A stretch of 64,000 nt of DNA, from contig SVPJ01000001.1 of NCBI GenBank assembly GCA_015065885.1, forward strand, positions 62,001 to 126,000. Reading direction: 5' to 3'. A program made the position numbers and the translations under genes. Source of the stretch: Oscillospiraceae bacterium (GTDB lineage Bacteria; Bacillota; Clostridia; Oscillospirales; Acutalibacteraceae). Shown here piece after piece: positions 28,621 to 39,800 of this stretch. The stretch's first letter is position 1. Every line of letters begins with the position of its first letter. The notes beneath the pieces are model-generated. The model was given only the letters and a program-made list of their open reading frames with translations, did no database searches and was not told the DNA's origin.

Positions 28621-30669
28621 TTACCTCAACTTTACTGTTACTGTATCGTCCGCCGTGACGGTGATGGGATACATGCCCCACGGCATCTCCTCCGCCACCA
28701 GCGGCAACGCGTTCTCTCCGCAACAGAGGATCACCTCACCGAGTGCCAGCGTCAGCGCTCCCTGCGGCGGCTCGCGGTCGAACACCGCGATCTCTGCCTC
28801 ACACCAATCGGCAGGAAGCGTCTGCACATCCCCGTCGCGCGGGGCGAGTAACACCGTGCGTTCCCCCACGGTGAGACGGCACCAACCGTTTTGCCACCGT
28901 ATCGTCGTATCTTTCCACAGAGTAACTGTCACACTTTCCACCGTGCGGTCGTCGGCACGGGAGAAAGCAAATTCGTCCATCGGCACAGTCGTTTGTACGG
29001 TGACGGTATCGTAGGCGGCAAACAGTACCGCGTCCAACTGCGTGACACGTTGCCCCGTCAAAACACGCTCCGTTTGCCACAGCGAGGGCTCACCCGCGAT
29101 GATCGCGGCATGATGACCGTCGCGTTCCATCACGATGACCGTACCGCCGCTCACATTGGTCATCGAAAGTACCGTCACCCCACGCATACCAAGGCGAAAC
29201 GCCAGTGTAGAAGCACAAAGCGCAATGACGAGCAGCATCGCCGTGATCCGCAGGCCGCGCCCGCGCAGCAAGTGCCACCCGAGCAACAGTGCAAACGGCA
29301 CCGCCAGTGCCCACACGATAAGATACGCCTCCTGCAGCCGTAACGCCGCAAACGGCAGGGCGGCCGCCAACTCGCCGATGAGCAACAAGCCGCGTGCCGC
29401 AAGCCCCGCTATCAAAATGCACGGTGCTCCCACGAAAGCCAGGAACGGCACGTTCAAAAGCAGGGTGCCGATACACCCCATCGTAACCACGACCATCGCC
29501 AACGGCTGTGCCACCAAATTGGTCAGCGGTGCGATCGCCGCGATTTCACCGAAACGCAAAGCGGACAACGGCAACGTCGCGATCACAGCGGCCACCGTCA
29601 ACTGCAACCCGCGGCCGAGCTTGCGCCACACGTTCCTTGCCTTGCCGGGTTGCAGACTGCTTACAAGTAAAATGCCCCACGTAGCCGCCACCGACAGTTG
29701 AAACCCCAGGTCGTAGACGGCAGTAATATCGAACACCAACAAGCATACGACGGCAGCGCCGAGCGAATTGCGCGGGTCCGATTCGCGGCGAAACATCGCG
29801 GCGGCGAGCAGCAAACACGTCATTACACCCGCACGCATGGCGGAGTACGGAAGACCCGTGATCACGGCGAACAGAAAGGGAACGGGCAAGGAGAGCACCG
29901 CTGCCCAGCGCCGCCGTATTTTCAGCAAACGTAACAGTGCAAACAGCCCCATTGTCACGATACTCATATGAAAGCCCGACACCGCCGTAATGTGCGAAAT
30001 ACCCACCGCGGCAAAGTTGTCTTTGACCGTATCACTGAGGGTGCTTTTATCGCCGAAGCAGATCGCGCGTATCAAAGCGGCGACGTCGCCGTCGGCTTTG
30101 GTCTCCAGTCGTGCGAGCAAGCGGGTACGAAACATTTGCACACCGTAATCCCACGGGCGCTCTTCGCTCACCGTCACGGTGCAATCATTCACCCATACGG
30201 CAACGAATATGTTTTCCGCCCGCCACTCGTCGGTGGCTTCGATACGTACCGTCGCTTGCACCCGATCGTAAAGTTGCGGCGAGCGGGGACTGTTGGTCAC
30301 CCGCAACAGCACGCGGGTATCACGGGGCAATGCGCCTTCCCGCACCCGCGCAAAATAGGTCAGTGAATTGTCGGTCTCGCTCACGAGTTCTTCGGTCCAT
30401 AAGGTAAGTTCCACCGTTTCGCCGTTCATGCGTTGAAGCGGTCCCACCGTCCGATATTCCCACGCTGTGAATACGGCAAAGGCGGCACATGCCGCAAGCA
30501 GTGCCGCCGTTACGCCGACATACCGTCGAAGCGGCTTCACCGCTATCGTCAGGACGAACAACAGCGCACACAGCACACCCGCAATGAGCGCCAGATGAAA
30601 TCCCAACACCGTTGCGAAAAGCAGGGACAAGCCAAATCCCATCCCCACCACGTACAGCGGTCGTTTCAT
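28621..30669 (-). CDS. comEC: ComEC/Rec2 DNA-uptake channel-like protein with degenerate C-terminal lactamase-like domain
   Basis: FAAVGISHITAVSGFHMSIV; multiple TMs; C-terminal domain lacks HxHxDH. Confidence 0.85.
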   Translation of the reverse strand: MKRPLYVVGMGFGLSLLFATVLGFHLALIAGVLCALLFVLTIAVKPLRRYVGVTAALLAACAAFAVFTAWEYRTVGPLQRMNGETVELTLWTEELVSETDNSLTYFARVREGALPRDTRVLLRVTNSPRSPQLYDRVQATVRIEATDEWRAENIFVAVWVNDCTVTVSEERPWDYGVQMFRTRLLARLETKADGDVAALIRAICFGDKSTLSDTVKDNFAAVGISHITAVSGFHMSIVTMGLFALLRLLKIRRRWAAVLSLPVPFLFAVITGLPYSAMRAGVMTCLLLAAAMFRRESDPRNSLGAAVVCLLVFDITAVYDLGFQLSVAATWGILLVSSLQPGKARNVWRKLGRGLQLTVAAVIATLPLSALRFGEIAAIAPLTNLVAQPLAMVVVTMGCIGTLLLNVPFLAFVGAPCILIAGLAARGLLLIGELAAALPFAALRLQEAYLIVWALAVPFALLLGWHLLRGRGLRITAMLLVIALCASTLAFRLGMRGVTVLSMTNVSGGTVIVMERDGHHAAIIAGEPSLWQTERVLTGQRVTQLDAVLFAAYDTVTVQTTVPMDEFAFSRADDRTVESVTVTLWKDTTIRWQNGWCRLTVGERTVLLAPRDGDVQTLPADWCEAEIAVFDREPPQGALTLALGEVILCCGENALPLVAEEMPWGMYPITVTADDTVTVKLR

Positions 30670-32495
30670 TATCCTTTTTTCTTCGCCGCGTCTTTCATAC
30701 GCTGCTCACGCGACAAAATGCGTTTGCGCAACCGAATGGACTTCGGCGTGACTTCCACCAACTCATCGTCGTTAATGAATTCGAGCGATTGCTCCAGCGA
30801 AAGCACCGTCGGCGGAGTGAGACGCAACGCCTCGTCCGATCCCGCCGCACGCATATTGGTAACATGCTTTTTCTTGCACACGTTCACCACGATGTCTTCG
30901 TTTTTCGGGGATTCACCCACGATCATACCTTCGTACACCGGCACGCCCGCACCCACGAACAGCACGCCGCGGTCCTGCGCGTTAAACAAGCCGTAACTGC
31001 TGGTCTCACCGCTCTCGTACGACACGAGCGACCCCTGCACGCGTTGCGGGATCTCCCCTTTAAACGGCTCGTAGCCGTCGAACACGCTGTTCATGATGCC
31101 GTTGCCGTTGGTATCGGTCAAAAATTGCTGACGGTAACCCATCAAGCCGCGGGCGGGAATACGAAATTCCAAATGACTCATACCCGTGTCGCGGGTACCC
31201 ATATCCACGATCTCCGCCTTACGCGAGCCGATCTTTTCCATCACCGCGCCGACGTACGCTTCGGGCACTTCCACCATCAACAGTTCCATCGGCTCAAGCA
31301 GGTTGCCGTCGGCATCCTTTTTATAGATCACCTGCGGGCGGCTCACCGCAAATTCAAAGCCTTGCCGCCGCATCGTTTCGATCAAAATGGAAAGATGCAG
31401 CTCACCGCGTCCCGACACTTTGAATGCGTCGGTGGTGTCGGTCTCCTCCACCCGCATACTCACGTTGGTCTCCACCTCTTTAAAGAGACGGTCACGGATA
31501 TTGCGGCTGGTGACGAATTTGCCTTCCTGTCCTGCGAAGGGGCTGTTATTCACCATAAACACCATCGAAATGGTCGGCTCGTCAATACGCACGAACGGCA
31601 ACGCTTCGGGATGTTCAGGATCGCACGCGGTCTCGCCTATGTTCAAGTCGGTGATACCCGTCACCGCCACGATGTCCCCCACCGTTGCGGTTTCGTGTTC
31701 GACACGCTGCAAACCTTCAAACTGGAACAGCTTGCCGATACGGGCATTTACCGTCGTGCCGTCCGCACGGCAGATGGTGACCGCCTGCCCGTTTTTCACC
31801 GAGCCGCGCTCCACGCGCCCCACACCGATACGCCCGACGTAATCGTCGTAGTCGATGTTGGAAAACAAGAGTTGCAACGGAGCGTCCGCATCCCCTTCGG
31901 GGGGCGGCACTTCCTTCAAAATGGTCTCGAACAAAGGGGTCATATCCCCCTCGCGCACCGTGGGGTCAAGGGACGCGTACCCGTCACGCCCCGAGGCGTA
32001 CACCACGGGGAATTCGAGTTGATCTTCGTCCGCGCCGAGTTCGATAAACAAGTCGAGCAATTCGTCGATGACTTCGGCAGGGCGGGCACCGTCGCGGTCG
32101 ATCTTATTCACCACCACCACGGGCTTTTTGCCGAGACCAAGCGCCTTTTTCAGCACGAAACGGGTCTGCGGCATACAGCCTTCAAACGCATCCACCAATA
32201 AAAGAACGCCGTCCACCATCAGGAGGATACGCTCCACTTCACCGCCGAAATCGGCGTGACCGGGGGTGTCCACGATGTTGATCTTGGTGTCGCCGTACAT
32301 CACGGCGGTATTCTTCGCCAAAATGGTGATGCCGCGCTCTTTTTCCAGATCGTTCGAATCCATCACGCGCTCCGCTACCTGTTCGTTGGCGCGGAATACG
32401 CCGCTCTGATGCAACAGTTGATCGACCAAGGTGGTCTTACCGTGGTCCACGTGTGCGATAATTGCAATATTGCGTAAGTTTTCTCGTTTTGCCAT
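30669..32495 (-). CDS. typA: Ribosome-associated GTPase TypA/BipA
   Basis: MAKRENLRNIAIIAHVDHGKTTLVDQLLHQSG. Confidence 0.96.
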   Translation of the reverse strand: MAKRENLRNIAIIAHVDHGKTTLVDQLLHQSGVFRANEQVAERVMDSNDLEKERGITILAKNTAVMYGDTKINIVDTPGHADFGGEVERILLMVDGVLLLVDAFEGCMPQTRFVLKKALGLGKKPVVVVNKIDRDGARPAEVIDELLDLFIELGADEDQLEFPVVYASGRDGYASLDPTVREGDMTPLFETILKEVPPPEGDADAPLQLLFSNIDYDDYVGRIGVGRVERGSVKNGQAVTICRADGTTVNARIGKLFQFEGLQRVEHETATVGDIVAVTGITDLNIGETACDPEHPEALPFVRIDEPTISMVFMVNNSPFAGQEGKFVTSRNIRDRLFKEVETNVSMRVEETDTTDAFKVSGRGELHLSILIETMRRQGFEFAVSRPQVIYKKDADGNLLEPMELLMVEVPEAYVGAVMEKIGSRKAEIVDMGTRDTGMSHLEFRIPARGLMGYRQQFLTDTNGNGIMNSVFDGYEPFKGEIPQRVQGSLVSYESGETSSYGLFNAQDRGVLFVGAGVPVYEGMIVGESPKNEDIVVNVCKKKHVTNMRAAGSDEALRLTPPTVLSLEQSLEFINDDELVEVTPKSIRLRKRILSREQRMKDAAKKKG

Positions 32496-32503
32496 TTGCC
32501 GTG

Positions 32504-34336
32504 TCATCTCTTTCCTTCAAAATACACACCGTACCACACGAGGAACATATACACCGTCCAGATCTTGCGGGAGTTGTCCGCCTTGCCCGCAAAGTGACGG
32601 TCTAACAATTTCACGAGTTCCGCCGTGTTAAAGAATTTTTCCGCCACGGCGGAGGTGAATGCCTCACGCACCGTGCGGTAATATTTGTCCTCGCGCAACC
32701 ACACCCGCACCGGCACGGGGAACCCGAGCTTCGGACGGGAGGTATCTTCGGGCGGCAGATGCCGCGCCGCCGCACGCCGCATTGCGTACTTGGTGGTGCC
32801 GTGCGCCACGCGGTATTTCGCGGGAATGGTGGCCGCCACCGCAAACACCTCTTTGTCGAGGAAGGGTACGCGCAATTCCAGCGAGTGCGCCATACTCATA
32901 CGGTCGGCTTTCAGGAGGATATCCCCCACCATCCAGCGGTTGATATCGAGCAGTTGCATACGGGAGATATCGTCGAGCCCGCGGCTCTTTTCGTAATACT
33001 CCGCTGTGAGACGCGCGGGATCGGTCGCTTTCACGCCTTTCAGCAGACGCGCCTTCTCCTTCTCGCGGAACATATAGGCGTTGCCGATGAAGCGCTCTTC
33101 CAGCGTCTGCGCACCGCGCAGAAGGAAGGAGCGCCCTTTGAATTCGGGGAGCGGTTTCACCAGTGCCGCCGCGGTTCGGCGCAGAAAACGCGGCAGTTTT
33201 TGATATTTCGCCAAGGACAGCGGCTCGTGATAGATGCGATAGCCGCCGAACAGCTCGTCCGCACCCTCGCCTGACAGCACCACCTTTACCTTTTCGGCGG
33301 CGAGTTTCGCCACGAAATACAGTGCCACACACGCGGGGTCTGCCAGCGGCTGATCGAGGTAATACTGCACGTCGGGCAGTGCTGCCCAATATTCGTCCTC
33401 GCCGATCTTGTGTACCGTGTGGTCGATGCCCACCGTCTTCGCAAGTTCGGCGGCGTAACTGCTCTCGTCGTAATGCCCGCCGTTGTCGAACGCGACGGTG
33501 AACGCTTTTTGCCCGCCGAAATAGGATGCCACCCAGCAGGAATCTACACCGCCCGAAAGGAAACAGCCGACTTCCACGTCGCTGATACGGTGTGCCTCCA
33601 CCGACGCGGTGAATACGCGGTCGATACGGTCAACAGCCTCTTCCTCGGTCATCGACTCGTCGGGGGTAAACATCGGCTCCCAATAGCGTTCCACCGTGAT
33701 CTCGCCGTCCTTCACCCACATATAGTGTGCGGGCGGCAAGCAGTAGATACCTTTAAAAAAGGTCGCAGGCGGCACGACGTACTGGAAAGACAGATACCCG
33801 TCCAGCGCTTCTTCGTTAAACTCCGCCGTCACGTCGGGGTGGGCAAGCAGGGACTTGATCTCCGAGCCGTACACCACCCGCCCGTCGGAGAGACGGGTAT
33901 AGTGCATCGGTTTGATGCCGAAGCGGTCACGCGCAATAAACAGCGTGCCGTCCTGCGCGTTATAGATCGCAAAACCGAACATGCCGCGCAGGCGCGGGAG
34001 CATATCCACGCCCCACTCTTCAAACCCGTGGAGCAACACCTCACTGTCCGAATGGGTGGCAAAGACGTGCCCCGCACGGAGCAGTTCTTCCCGCAGGTCG
34101 CGATAGTTGTATATCTCACCGTTAAAGGTGAGTACCAACGTTTTATCTTCATTATACAGCGGCTGATGTCCCGCTTCCAGGTCAATAATGCTCAAACGGC
34201 GAAAACCCATCGCTACCCGCTCGTCGGTAAAAAAACCGTCCGAATCGGGGCCACGGTGGGTGATGCGCGCGGTCATTTCTTTAAGCACCGCGTCACGGTT
34301 CACAACTTCGCCGGTAAATCCGCAAAATCCGCACAT
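32504..34336 (-). CDS. asnB: Asparagine synthase (glutamine-hydrolysing)
   Basis: MCGFCGFTGEV; ITHRGPDSDG; FLSGGVDS. Confidence 0.96.
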   Translation of the reverse strand: MCGFCGFTGEVVNRDAVLKEMTARITHRGPDSDGFFTDERVAMGFRRLSIIDLEAGHQPLYNEDKTLVLTFNGEIYNYRDLREELLRAGHVFATHSDSEVLLHGFEEWGVDMLPRLRGMFGFAIYNAQDGTLFIARDRFGIKPMHYTRLSDGRVVYGSEIKSLLAHPDVTAEFNEEALDGYLSFQYVVPPATFFKGIYCLPPAHYMWVKDGEITVERYWEPMFTPDESMTEEEAVDRIDRVFTASVEAHRISDVEVGCFLSGGVDSCWVASYFGGQKAFTVAFDNGGHYDESSYAAELAKTVGIDHTVHKIGEDEYWAALPDVQYYLDQPLADPACVALYFVAKLAAEKVKVVLSGEGADELFGGYRIYHEPLSLAKYQKLPRFLRRTAAALVKPLPEFKGRSFLLRGAQTLEERFIGNAYMFREKEKARLLKGVKATDPARLTAEYYEKSRGLDDISRMQLLDINRWMVGDILLKADRMSMAHSLELRVPFLDKEVFAVAATIPAKYRVAHGTTKYAMRRAAARHLPPEDTSRPKLGFPVPVRVWLREDKYYRTVREAFTSAVAEKFFNTAELVKLLDRHFAGKADNSRKIWTVYMFLVWYGVYFEGKR

Positions 34337-34440
34337 GGCACGAGCCTCCTTTTGCTCTAATATACCAAATTATAGTATAACATAATTTCGCCCAAAGTAC
34401 AAGTAGTGCGCGGCAAAAAAATACGGTTTTTGACGCAAAC

Positions 34441-34469
34441 AACGCCCGATCCCCGAGGGATCGGGCGTT
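34441..34469. terminator. Hairpin terminator-like
   Basis: AACGCCCGATCC...GGATCGGGCGTT. Confidence 0.7.
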
Positions 34470-34473
34470 GCGG

Positions 34474-35202
34474 TTATTGTGAACAATGCGCCAAAAGGAA
34501 CGCGACGATCGGCGCGTTGTCCGCCAGACCGTGCGGATGATGTCCGCACCCGTCCTTACCGACGGCGAGAAGCGTGCCGCCGTGTCGGCGGTAATAGTCT
34601 TCCACGATCCGTCCGTTTTCCTCATAAGGCACGAGATCGTCCTCCTTACCGTAGATCAGCACGACGGGGATGCGGTGAGACAGCCACACGGGCATAAAAT
34701 CAATGGGGTGCTCGCGATAACTCAAGAGATCCACGAGAGTCATACCGGTGGCTTCGGTAAATTCCGCCATCAGGTGGGCGGTGTTCCCCCGTCCGCACCC
34801 GCCGGGCGAGGAAAGCAGATTCAACACGGGCGCGTCTAAATACAGCCCCGCCACGTGTGCGGGGTGCTTGCCCGCAAATTTACTGCCGATCAGACCGCCG
34901 CAACTCATACCGACCGGCACGCATTTCAGCGAAAGCCCGTATGTTTCGTGCAAATACACGCAAAAACGCTGTTTTCGATCCAGATCCTCATCCAAACACC
35001 ACCGCGTGACGTTTTGCAGGTAGGCAAGATGCCACCCGCGCGTCAGCATATCGACCTCCAACTGCGGAAAAGCATCGAAATACTCCGTTTTCATCAGCCA
35101 ATTTTCCGTCGCGGTTTCCTCTTTGGGAAAAACCAAAATGGCGGCAAACCCCTCAAAGGTAAAATCGATCCGCCGAAACCCGTTCCACAGCGACTCGGTC
35201 AT
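34474..35202 (-). CDS. Alpha/beta hydrolase
   Basis: VGMSCGG nucleophile elbow; IPVVLIYGKEDDLVPYEENG; GCGHHPHG. Confidence 0.75.
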   Translation of the reverse strand: MTESLWNGFRRIDFTFEGFAAILVFPKEETATENWLMKTEYFDAFPQLEVDMLTRGWHLAYLQNVTRWCLDEDLDRKQRFCVYLHETYGLSLKCVPVGMSCGGLIGSKFAGKHPAHVAGLYLDAPVLNLLSSPGGCGRGNTAHLMAEFTEATGMTLVDLLSYREHPIDFMPVWLSHRIPVVLIYGKEDDLVPYEENGRIVEDYYRRHGGTLLAVGKDGCGHHPHGLADNAPIVAFLLAHCSQ

Positions 35203-35278
35203 CGTTTCATCACCTCAAAACACGCCTTTACGGCAAGTCGGTATACATGCGCAAAATCGGGGGCCTTTTCGCACCGCG

Positions 35279-36259
35279 TTATACACCCAATTCTTCAAAC
35301 GTATACGTTTTCAGCCAATGCTCTTTTGTGTTTTCATACGCGACGTAAAGCACATGTTCCCGCTCGTCCGCAAAGGCATGCGGATAAAAGAAGCGCGCCG
35401 ACGGTTCCTCCACATTCACTATTTTCTCAAACGTTTTGCCGTCTTCGCTTTTGTATATGCACAAGTTGTTCCGCTCGGGAAATGTATTGAAGTTGTTTAT
35501 CATTAAGATGTGCCCGTTCACCTTCAGGACGGTCACTTTGGTGTCGGCATTCGGGATATCCGACAACCTTCCCGCCGACCAGTTTCGACCGTAATCGAAG
35601 CTTTCACTTATGCAAAGGTACCCTTGACAGGTGCGGCAATACAGAATGATGTGTCCGTCCTCCACCTCGACCGCGTTCGGCTCCCACAAAGAAACATCGG
35701 AAGCAATATAGCCATAGCGGCCAAAAGTTTCCCCATGATCCGCGGAGATGGCAACACCCGAAACAAACGGATATTTAGCACCATCAATATCAAAATCGCT
35801 CTTGTATGCAAAGCCACTTCTCGTTTCTTGCCAATATACGGGAAACAAGATTTCACCGTTTGACATCGTAATGCCTTGCCTGACAGAACAGTTCGTGATC
35901 CCGCGCATCGTGACAGGTTCGGTCCAATGTTCGCCACTTTCATCGCAGAATGCGTGAAAGGTCTGCAGTTCCTTATACCACGTTGCCGCATTATACGTGT
36001 GAACGACCGCAAAATCCCGCATGCCGTCGCAAAACAGTTCCGTTGCCCAACAGCCGCGTTTTTGGTGAGAAAACAAAATTTCAGGTTTGCTCCATGTCCG
36101 CCCGTTATCATAGCTTTTGGTAATCAGTACCACATTTTGGTTATCCGGTTCACGCTCGCCGCCCGAAAGCGAAAGGCAGATCAGCGTGCCATCTTTGGTT
36201 TTTCGGATAATCGGCTCTCTGGCATACGTATCGTACCGGGCGATCTGATATTTTTCCAT
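35279..36259 (-). CDS. Sialidase/BNR-repeat family protein
   Basis: SYDNGRTWSKPEIL, SADHGETFG, SFDYGRNWSAG Asp-box-like repeats. Confidence 0.8.
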   Translation of the reverse strand: MEKYQIARYDTYAREPIIRKTKDGTLICLSLSGGEREPDNQNVVLITKSYDNGRTWSKPEILFSHQKRGCWATELFCDGMRDFAVVHTYNAATWYKELQTFHAFCDESGEHWTEPVTMRGITNCSVRQGITMSNGEILFPVYWQETRSGFAYKSDFDIDGAKYPFVSGVAISADHGETFGRYGYIASDVSLWEPNAVEVEDGHIILYCRTCQGYLCISESFDYGRNWSAGRLSDIPNADTKVTVLKVNGHILMINNFNTFPERNNLCIYKSEDGKTFEKIVNVEEPSARFFYPHAFADEREHVLYVAYENTKEHWLKTYTFEELGV

Positions 36260-36463
36260 GGAAATACCCCCTTTCTGATTCCGCTTGGGAACGCTGTTGT
36301 TTCCCATCTTCCATACGTTTCTTTAAGTAGCGGCAGTATCCACTGCCAAGCCGTAATTCCACCTTTGCGGCACGTATAGGTATAGCATACCGCATTTTTT
36401 GAAAAAGCACAAGAGAAACCCCGCTTTTTCTTCAAAAGAAAAACAATTTTTTTAAAAAAGCAC

Positions 36464-36492
36464 TTGACATTCTCCCCCCTTCGTGGTATTAT
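36464..36492 (+). promoter_or_regulatory. tRNA-Tyr promoter
   Basis: TTGACA-N17-TATTAT (TATAAT also present 3 bp downstream). Confidence 0.65.
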
Positions 36493-36511
36493 AATGCACG
36501 TCGCTTGATAT

Positions 36512-36596
36512 GGGAGAGTTCCCGAGTGGCCAAAGGGGGCAGACTGTAAATCTGTTGTCTCTGACTTCGGTGGTTCGAATCCACCCTCTCCCACCA
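36512..36596 (+). tRNA. tRNA-Tyr (GTA anticodon), class II with long variable arm, encoded CCA
   Basis: GGGAGAG...CAGACTGTAAATCTG...GGTTCGAATCC...CTCTCCCACCA. Confidence 0.95.
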
Positions 36597-36597
36597 A

Positions 36598-36637
36598 CCC
36601 CGCAAATCCGCTATTTTAGAGGATTTGCGGGGTTTTT
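36598..36637 (+). terminator. tRNA terminator
   Basis: CCCCGCAAATCC...GGATTTGCGGGG-TTTTT. Confidence 0.9.
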
Positions 36638-36693
36638 CTTTTCCTGTTTTGCTTTTCTGAAATGGCGATAAAAAACCACTAAAAAATACCGAA

Positions 36694-36780
36694 ATTACGC
36701 ACGAATTACGCACGAGAAAACGCCAAAAACTACGGCCCGCCGCAAAGCGAGCCGTAGTTTTTTAAAAAAATTGCGCACGA
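36694..36780. repeat. Three copies of ATTRCGCACGA at the prophage end
   Basis: ATTACGCACGA at 36694-36704 and 36705-36715, ATTGCGCACGA at 36770-36780. Confidence 0.7.
36725..36763 (-). terminator. Terminator of prophage late operon
   Basis: AAAACTACGGC...GCCGTAGTTTT, T-runs on both sides. Confidence 0.8.
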
Positions 36781-36804
36781 AAAATTTTTGTCGTCTTTCG
36801 GTCT

Positions 36805-39800
36805 CTATTCCTCCTTCAGCTTCTCTTGCACCTTGAAACTGACCGATTTGCTGAACGGGTTGCTCTTGGGATTCCACCCCGCATTGGTCGCTTGCCACAG
36901 GGCAGCGCGCTGCTGTGAGTTGAGAGACGTCATCGTCTTGAGGTACATGTTCGCTTCCATCTGCGAGACATTCCCGCTCTCGTCCTTATCGGCCGCTGAG
37001 AAATACGTCACCCACTGCGTGGGCGTGACATCGTACCCGCTCACAATCTCAAGTTTGCGGTAGGTCGAATCCGGCATATATACCGACAGTGCCGCCATCT
37101 TTTCCTTTTCGGAAAGCGACATTTTGACGATTGCCTGTTGCTTCTGGCGGGAACTCACCGATTTCTTCCCTTTCTCGGGAGACAGTGCGTCCACCTTGTT
37201 GCAGACCGCCATTACATCCGACCATGACATGCCGGCGTCCATCATCCCTTGGAGCTTTTCCTTACCGCTTTCGGATATCACGCTGTAGAGCATCAGTTTC
37301 TGCTCATCCGTGAGATCGGCCTTTTCTAACACATCCCGCTTGCTACGCGCGTCCTCTGCATTGCGTATCGACAAAATCGTGTTATACACCGTCTTGCGAT
37401 CGGCACCGGAGTCCACGACCTCCTCATACACCTGCGTCTGCTTCACGGACAACCATTTTTCACCCGAAGCATAGAAGTCGTCCGTTTCCGGCAAAGCGTT
37501 TTTGCCGAACATCACCCCACGGATCCATTCGTCCCACGTGCCGTCCACGGGGTACTGCAATCGCTTATCATCGCCAAAGCCCGTATATGCGCCGCCGCGT
37601 ATCATAGCGGTAGCACCTTGTGCCGTTTTCTTGATTTGTGTACCCCACGGAATCAGTTGAGCGATCAGCTCACCGGCGGTGAGACCCGTGCTCTCCCACC
37701 TCGTATCCTTTTCGCCGTCTTCCGGTTTTTCATCCCATATCTCGATGCCCTCTATCACCTTTCCGAGGACATCGGGGACGGGAATCTTTTCATCCCCTTG
37801 GTGAAGCAGAGCAGCGGCGTTGTTAACAAACGGTACGTCGTCGGCAATTTCGCCTACCGTATCCAAGAATGCCCGTCCCGCATGGAACTCGCGTTTCTCA
37901 TCCTCGCTCGGCTCACGTCCGTTCAACCATTCCCATGCATCGGTTATCATCTTCCGGAACAGCTGAACCGTGCTCATTCCCATGCCTTTTGCAACGAAGT
38001 TCAAGATCCAACCGCCGACATCGAACGGTGCAGGCGTCGCTCCGTATATCGGCTCGGCTATACGGTTGTGAATAAATGCCAATAGGAGATACTTGGCAAT
38101 GTCCCCGGCAACGATCCACGCCGCTCTTGCTGCCCCTTTCTCCTGTGCGATGGCACGTACTTGGCGCGGCATATCGTGCCGCATCTTATTCCACATCACG
38201 AGCACTTCGTTTTGGAACATGTTTCGAAGCGCCGTAAACAGGCTTTTGACTTCCATCGCCACGGCGCGTTCGCCTTTCATGCGTGAACCCATCAACATCA
38301 AGGCTTCATGGTCGGCTTTCCGCATCGCTTCCGTCTCACTCATACCCTTGGCAAGATTTTGTTCGTAGTAAGCACGAACCGCCATTGAGGACATCATGAG
38401 ATCCGTTATTTCTGTCAACTTAAATGTCGCCGTCTTGATATTCTTCCACAACGTACCGGGAACGAGTTCTTTTACGCCGACCTTGTTCGTCAGATAGGGA
38501 GACTTGGCGACGAACTGCGCGAATTCATCGCTAATGCGGATCTTTCCGTTTTCCAGTTTGATATGACTCGCCAAATTCCACCACGCAGCCTTCGCCGTGT
38601 TCCCCAAGCCGGCATGAGCCATCAGCGGCGTAATTTGGCTGAGCTGATTGAGAGCAGAGGACAAGTTCGCCGCGATCTTTGACAAAGCGATCCAACTGCG
38701 TATCCACGCGCTGCGGTTGAGTGATTCACGACTGTCAAAAGATTCGTCCGCTCGGTCCTTCGTGAGCTGCTTGCCCGCCATCATGTTGGCAAACTCGTCT
38801 AACCACGACACCAGATCACTGTAATACTTCGTATCTCTCGCCGCTTGTTCGCGCAGCTCCTCATCGAATTTATTAAGCAGCGTTTCCACTTCTTCAGCAT
38901 TAACTGTCTTGGACGTCGGAATCCTCCCGTTTTCGCGCAGGAACTTTTCCTTCTCTGCTGTCGTCCCCCACCGTTTCTCCTCAAGCAACTCGATCTTCTC
39001 GTGCGTTGCGTTGCTTGAAAACTTCTCACGGAACCATGCCGAAGTCGCACGTATACGGGCAATGTCGTCGATATGGAAGATCATCTCTGCCATAAGCGAC
39101 ACATACTCTTGATATCCTTTGCGGATATCATAAACGGTCGTATCGCCGTGGCGCGAAAGCAGGTGCGGATTCCACTTTTTGCCGGGGCGGAAAAATTCCG
39201 TTTGACCTGCGATCTCGGTCGGCAGCCGATACACACTGTCTTCGATACCCAGCGCCCGCATCACTGTACTCATACGGCTTTGCGTTTCGGGTTCCTGCAA
39301 ATGGGGGGCATACCCTTGAATATACCGTATCGGCTCGTATCCGTGCGCCACCAACACCTGATTGATCACGACGAAAAGTTTGTCGTACATCTCCGTGTAC
39401 TTAGCAACAGCATCGTTGACAACTTTCATATCGATATTGGATGTATCCAATATCGCTTTTTGCTCAAGCCACCACTTGTATTTGTGTGCAAGCTTCATAT
39501 CTGCTTTGCTGAGGTTGAATTCTTCCGCCACTCGGCGCGGCTTCTGCCCGTTTCTCAGATTGTGCGCCGCCGCTTCAATGTTCTGACGGTTTATTGACTG
39601 CTTCACTCTCTTTTCTACGGTACGCCCTTCCAGCACCACGTGTGTGGCTACGGATTCATCATCCGTCAGTTTACGCTGTTTGCCTTTGGAATCGGTGAAG
39701 AATCGCACGGCATTAAACATACGGTTTATGAAATTGGTCGCATAGCCGTTGTTGTCGTGTATCCCGCCGAAAGTGACTTTGTGCATTTTATCGGCGAACT

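Noticed and set aside
30612-32201. 529-aa plus ORF opposite typA
   Set aside because: Shadow ORF of typA with no family features
35279-36259. Sialidase-like gene as a prophage cargo gene
   Set aside because: It lies outside the tRNA-Tyr border and beyond the tRNA promoter, so it is treated as chromosomal, though acquisition cannot be excluded
36489-36713. 74-aa minus ORF containing VDSNHRSQRQQIYSLPPLATREL
   Set aside because: Antisense translation of the tRNA-Tyr gene, a well-known spurious annotation
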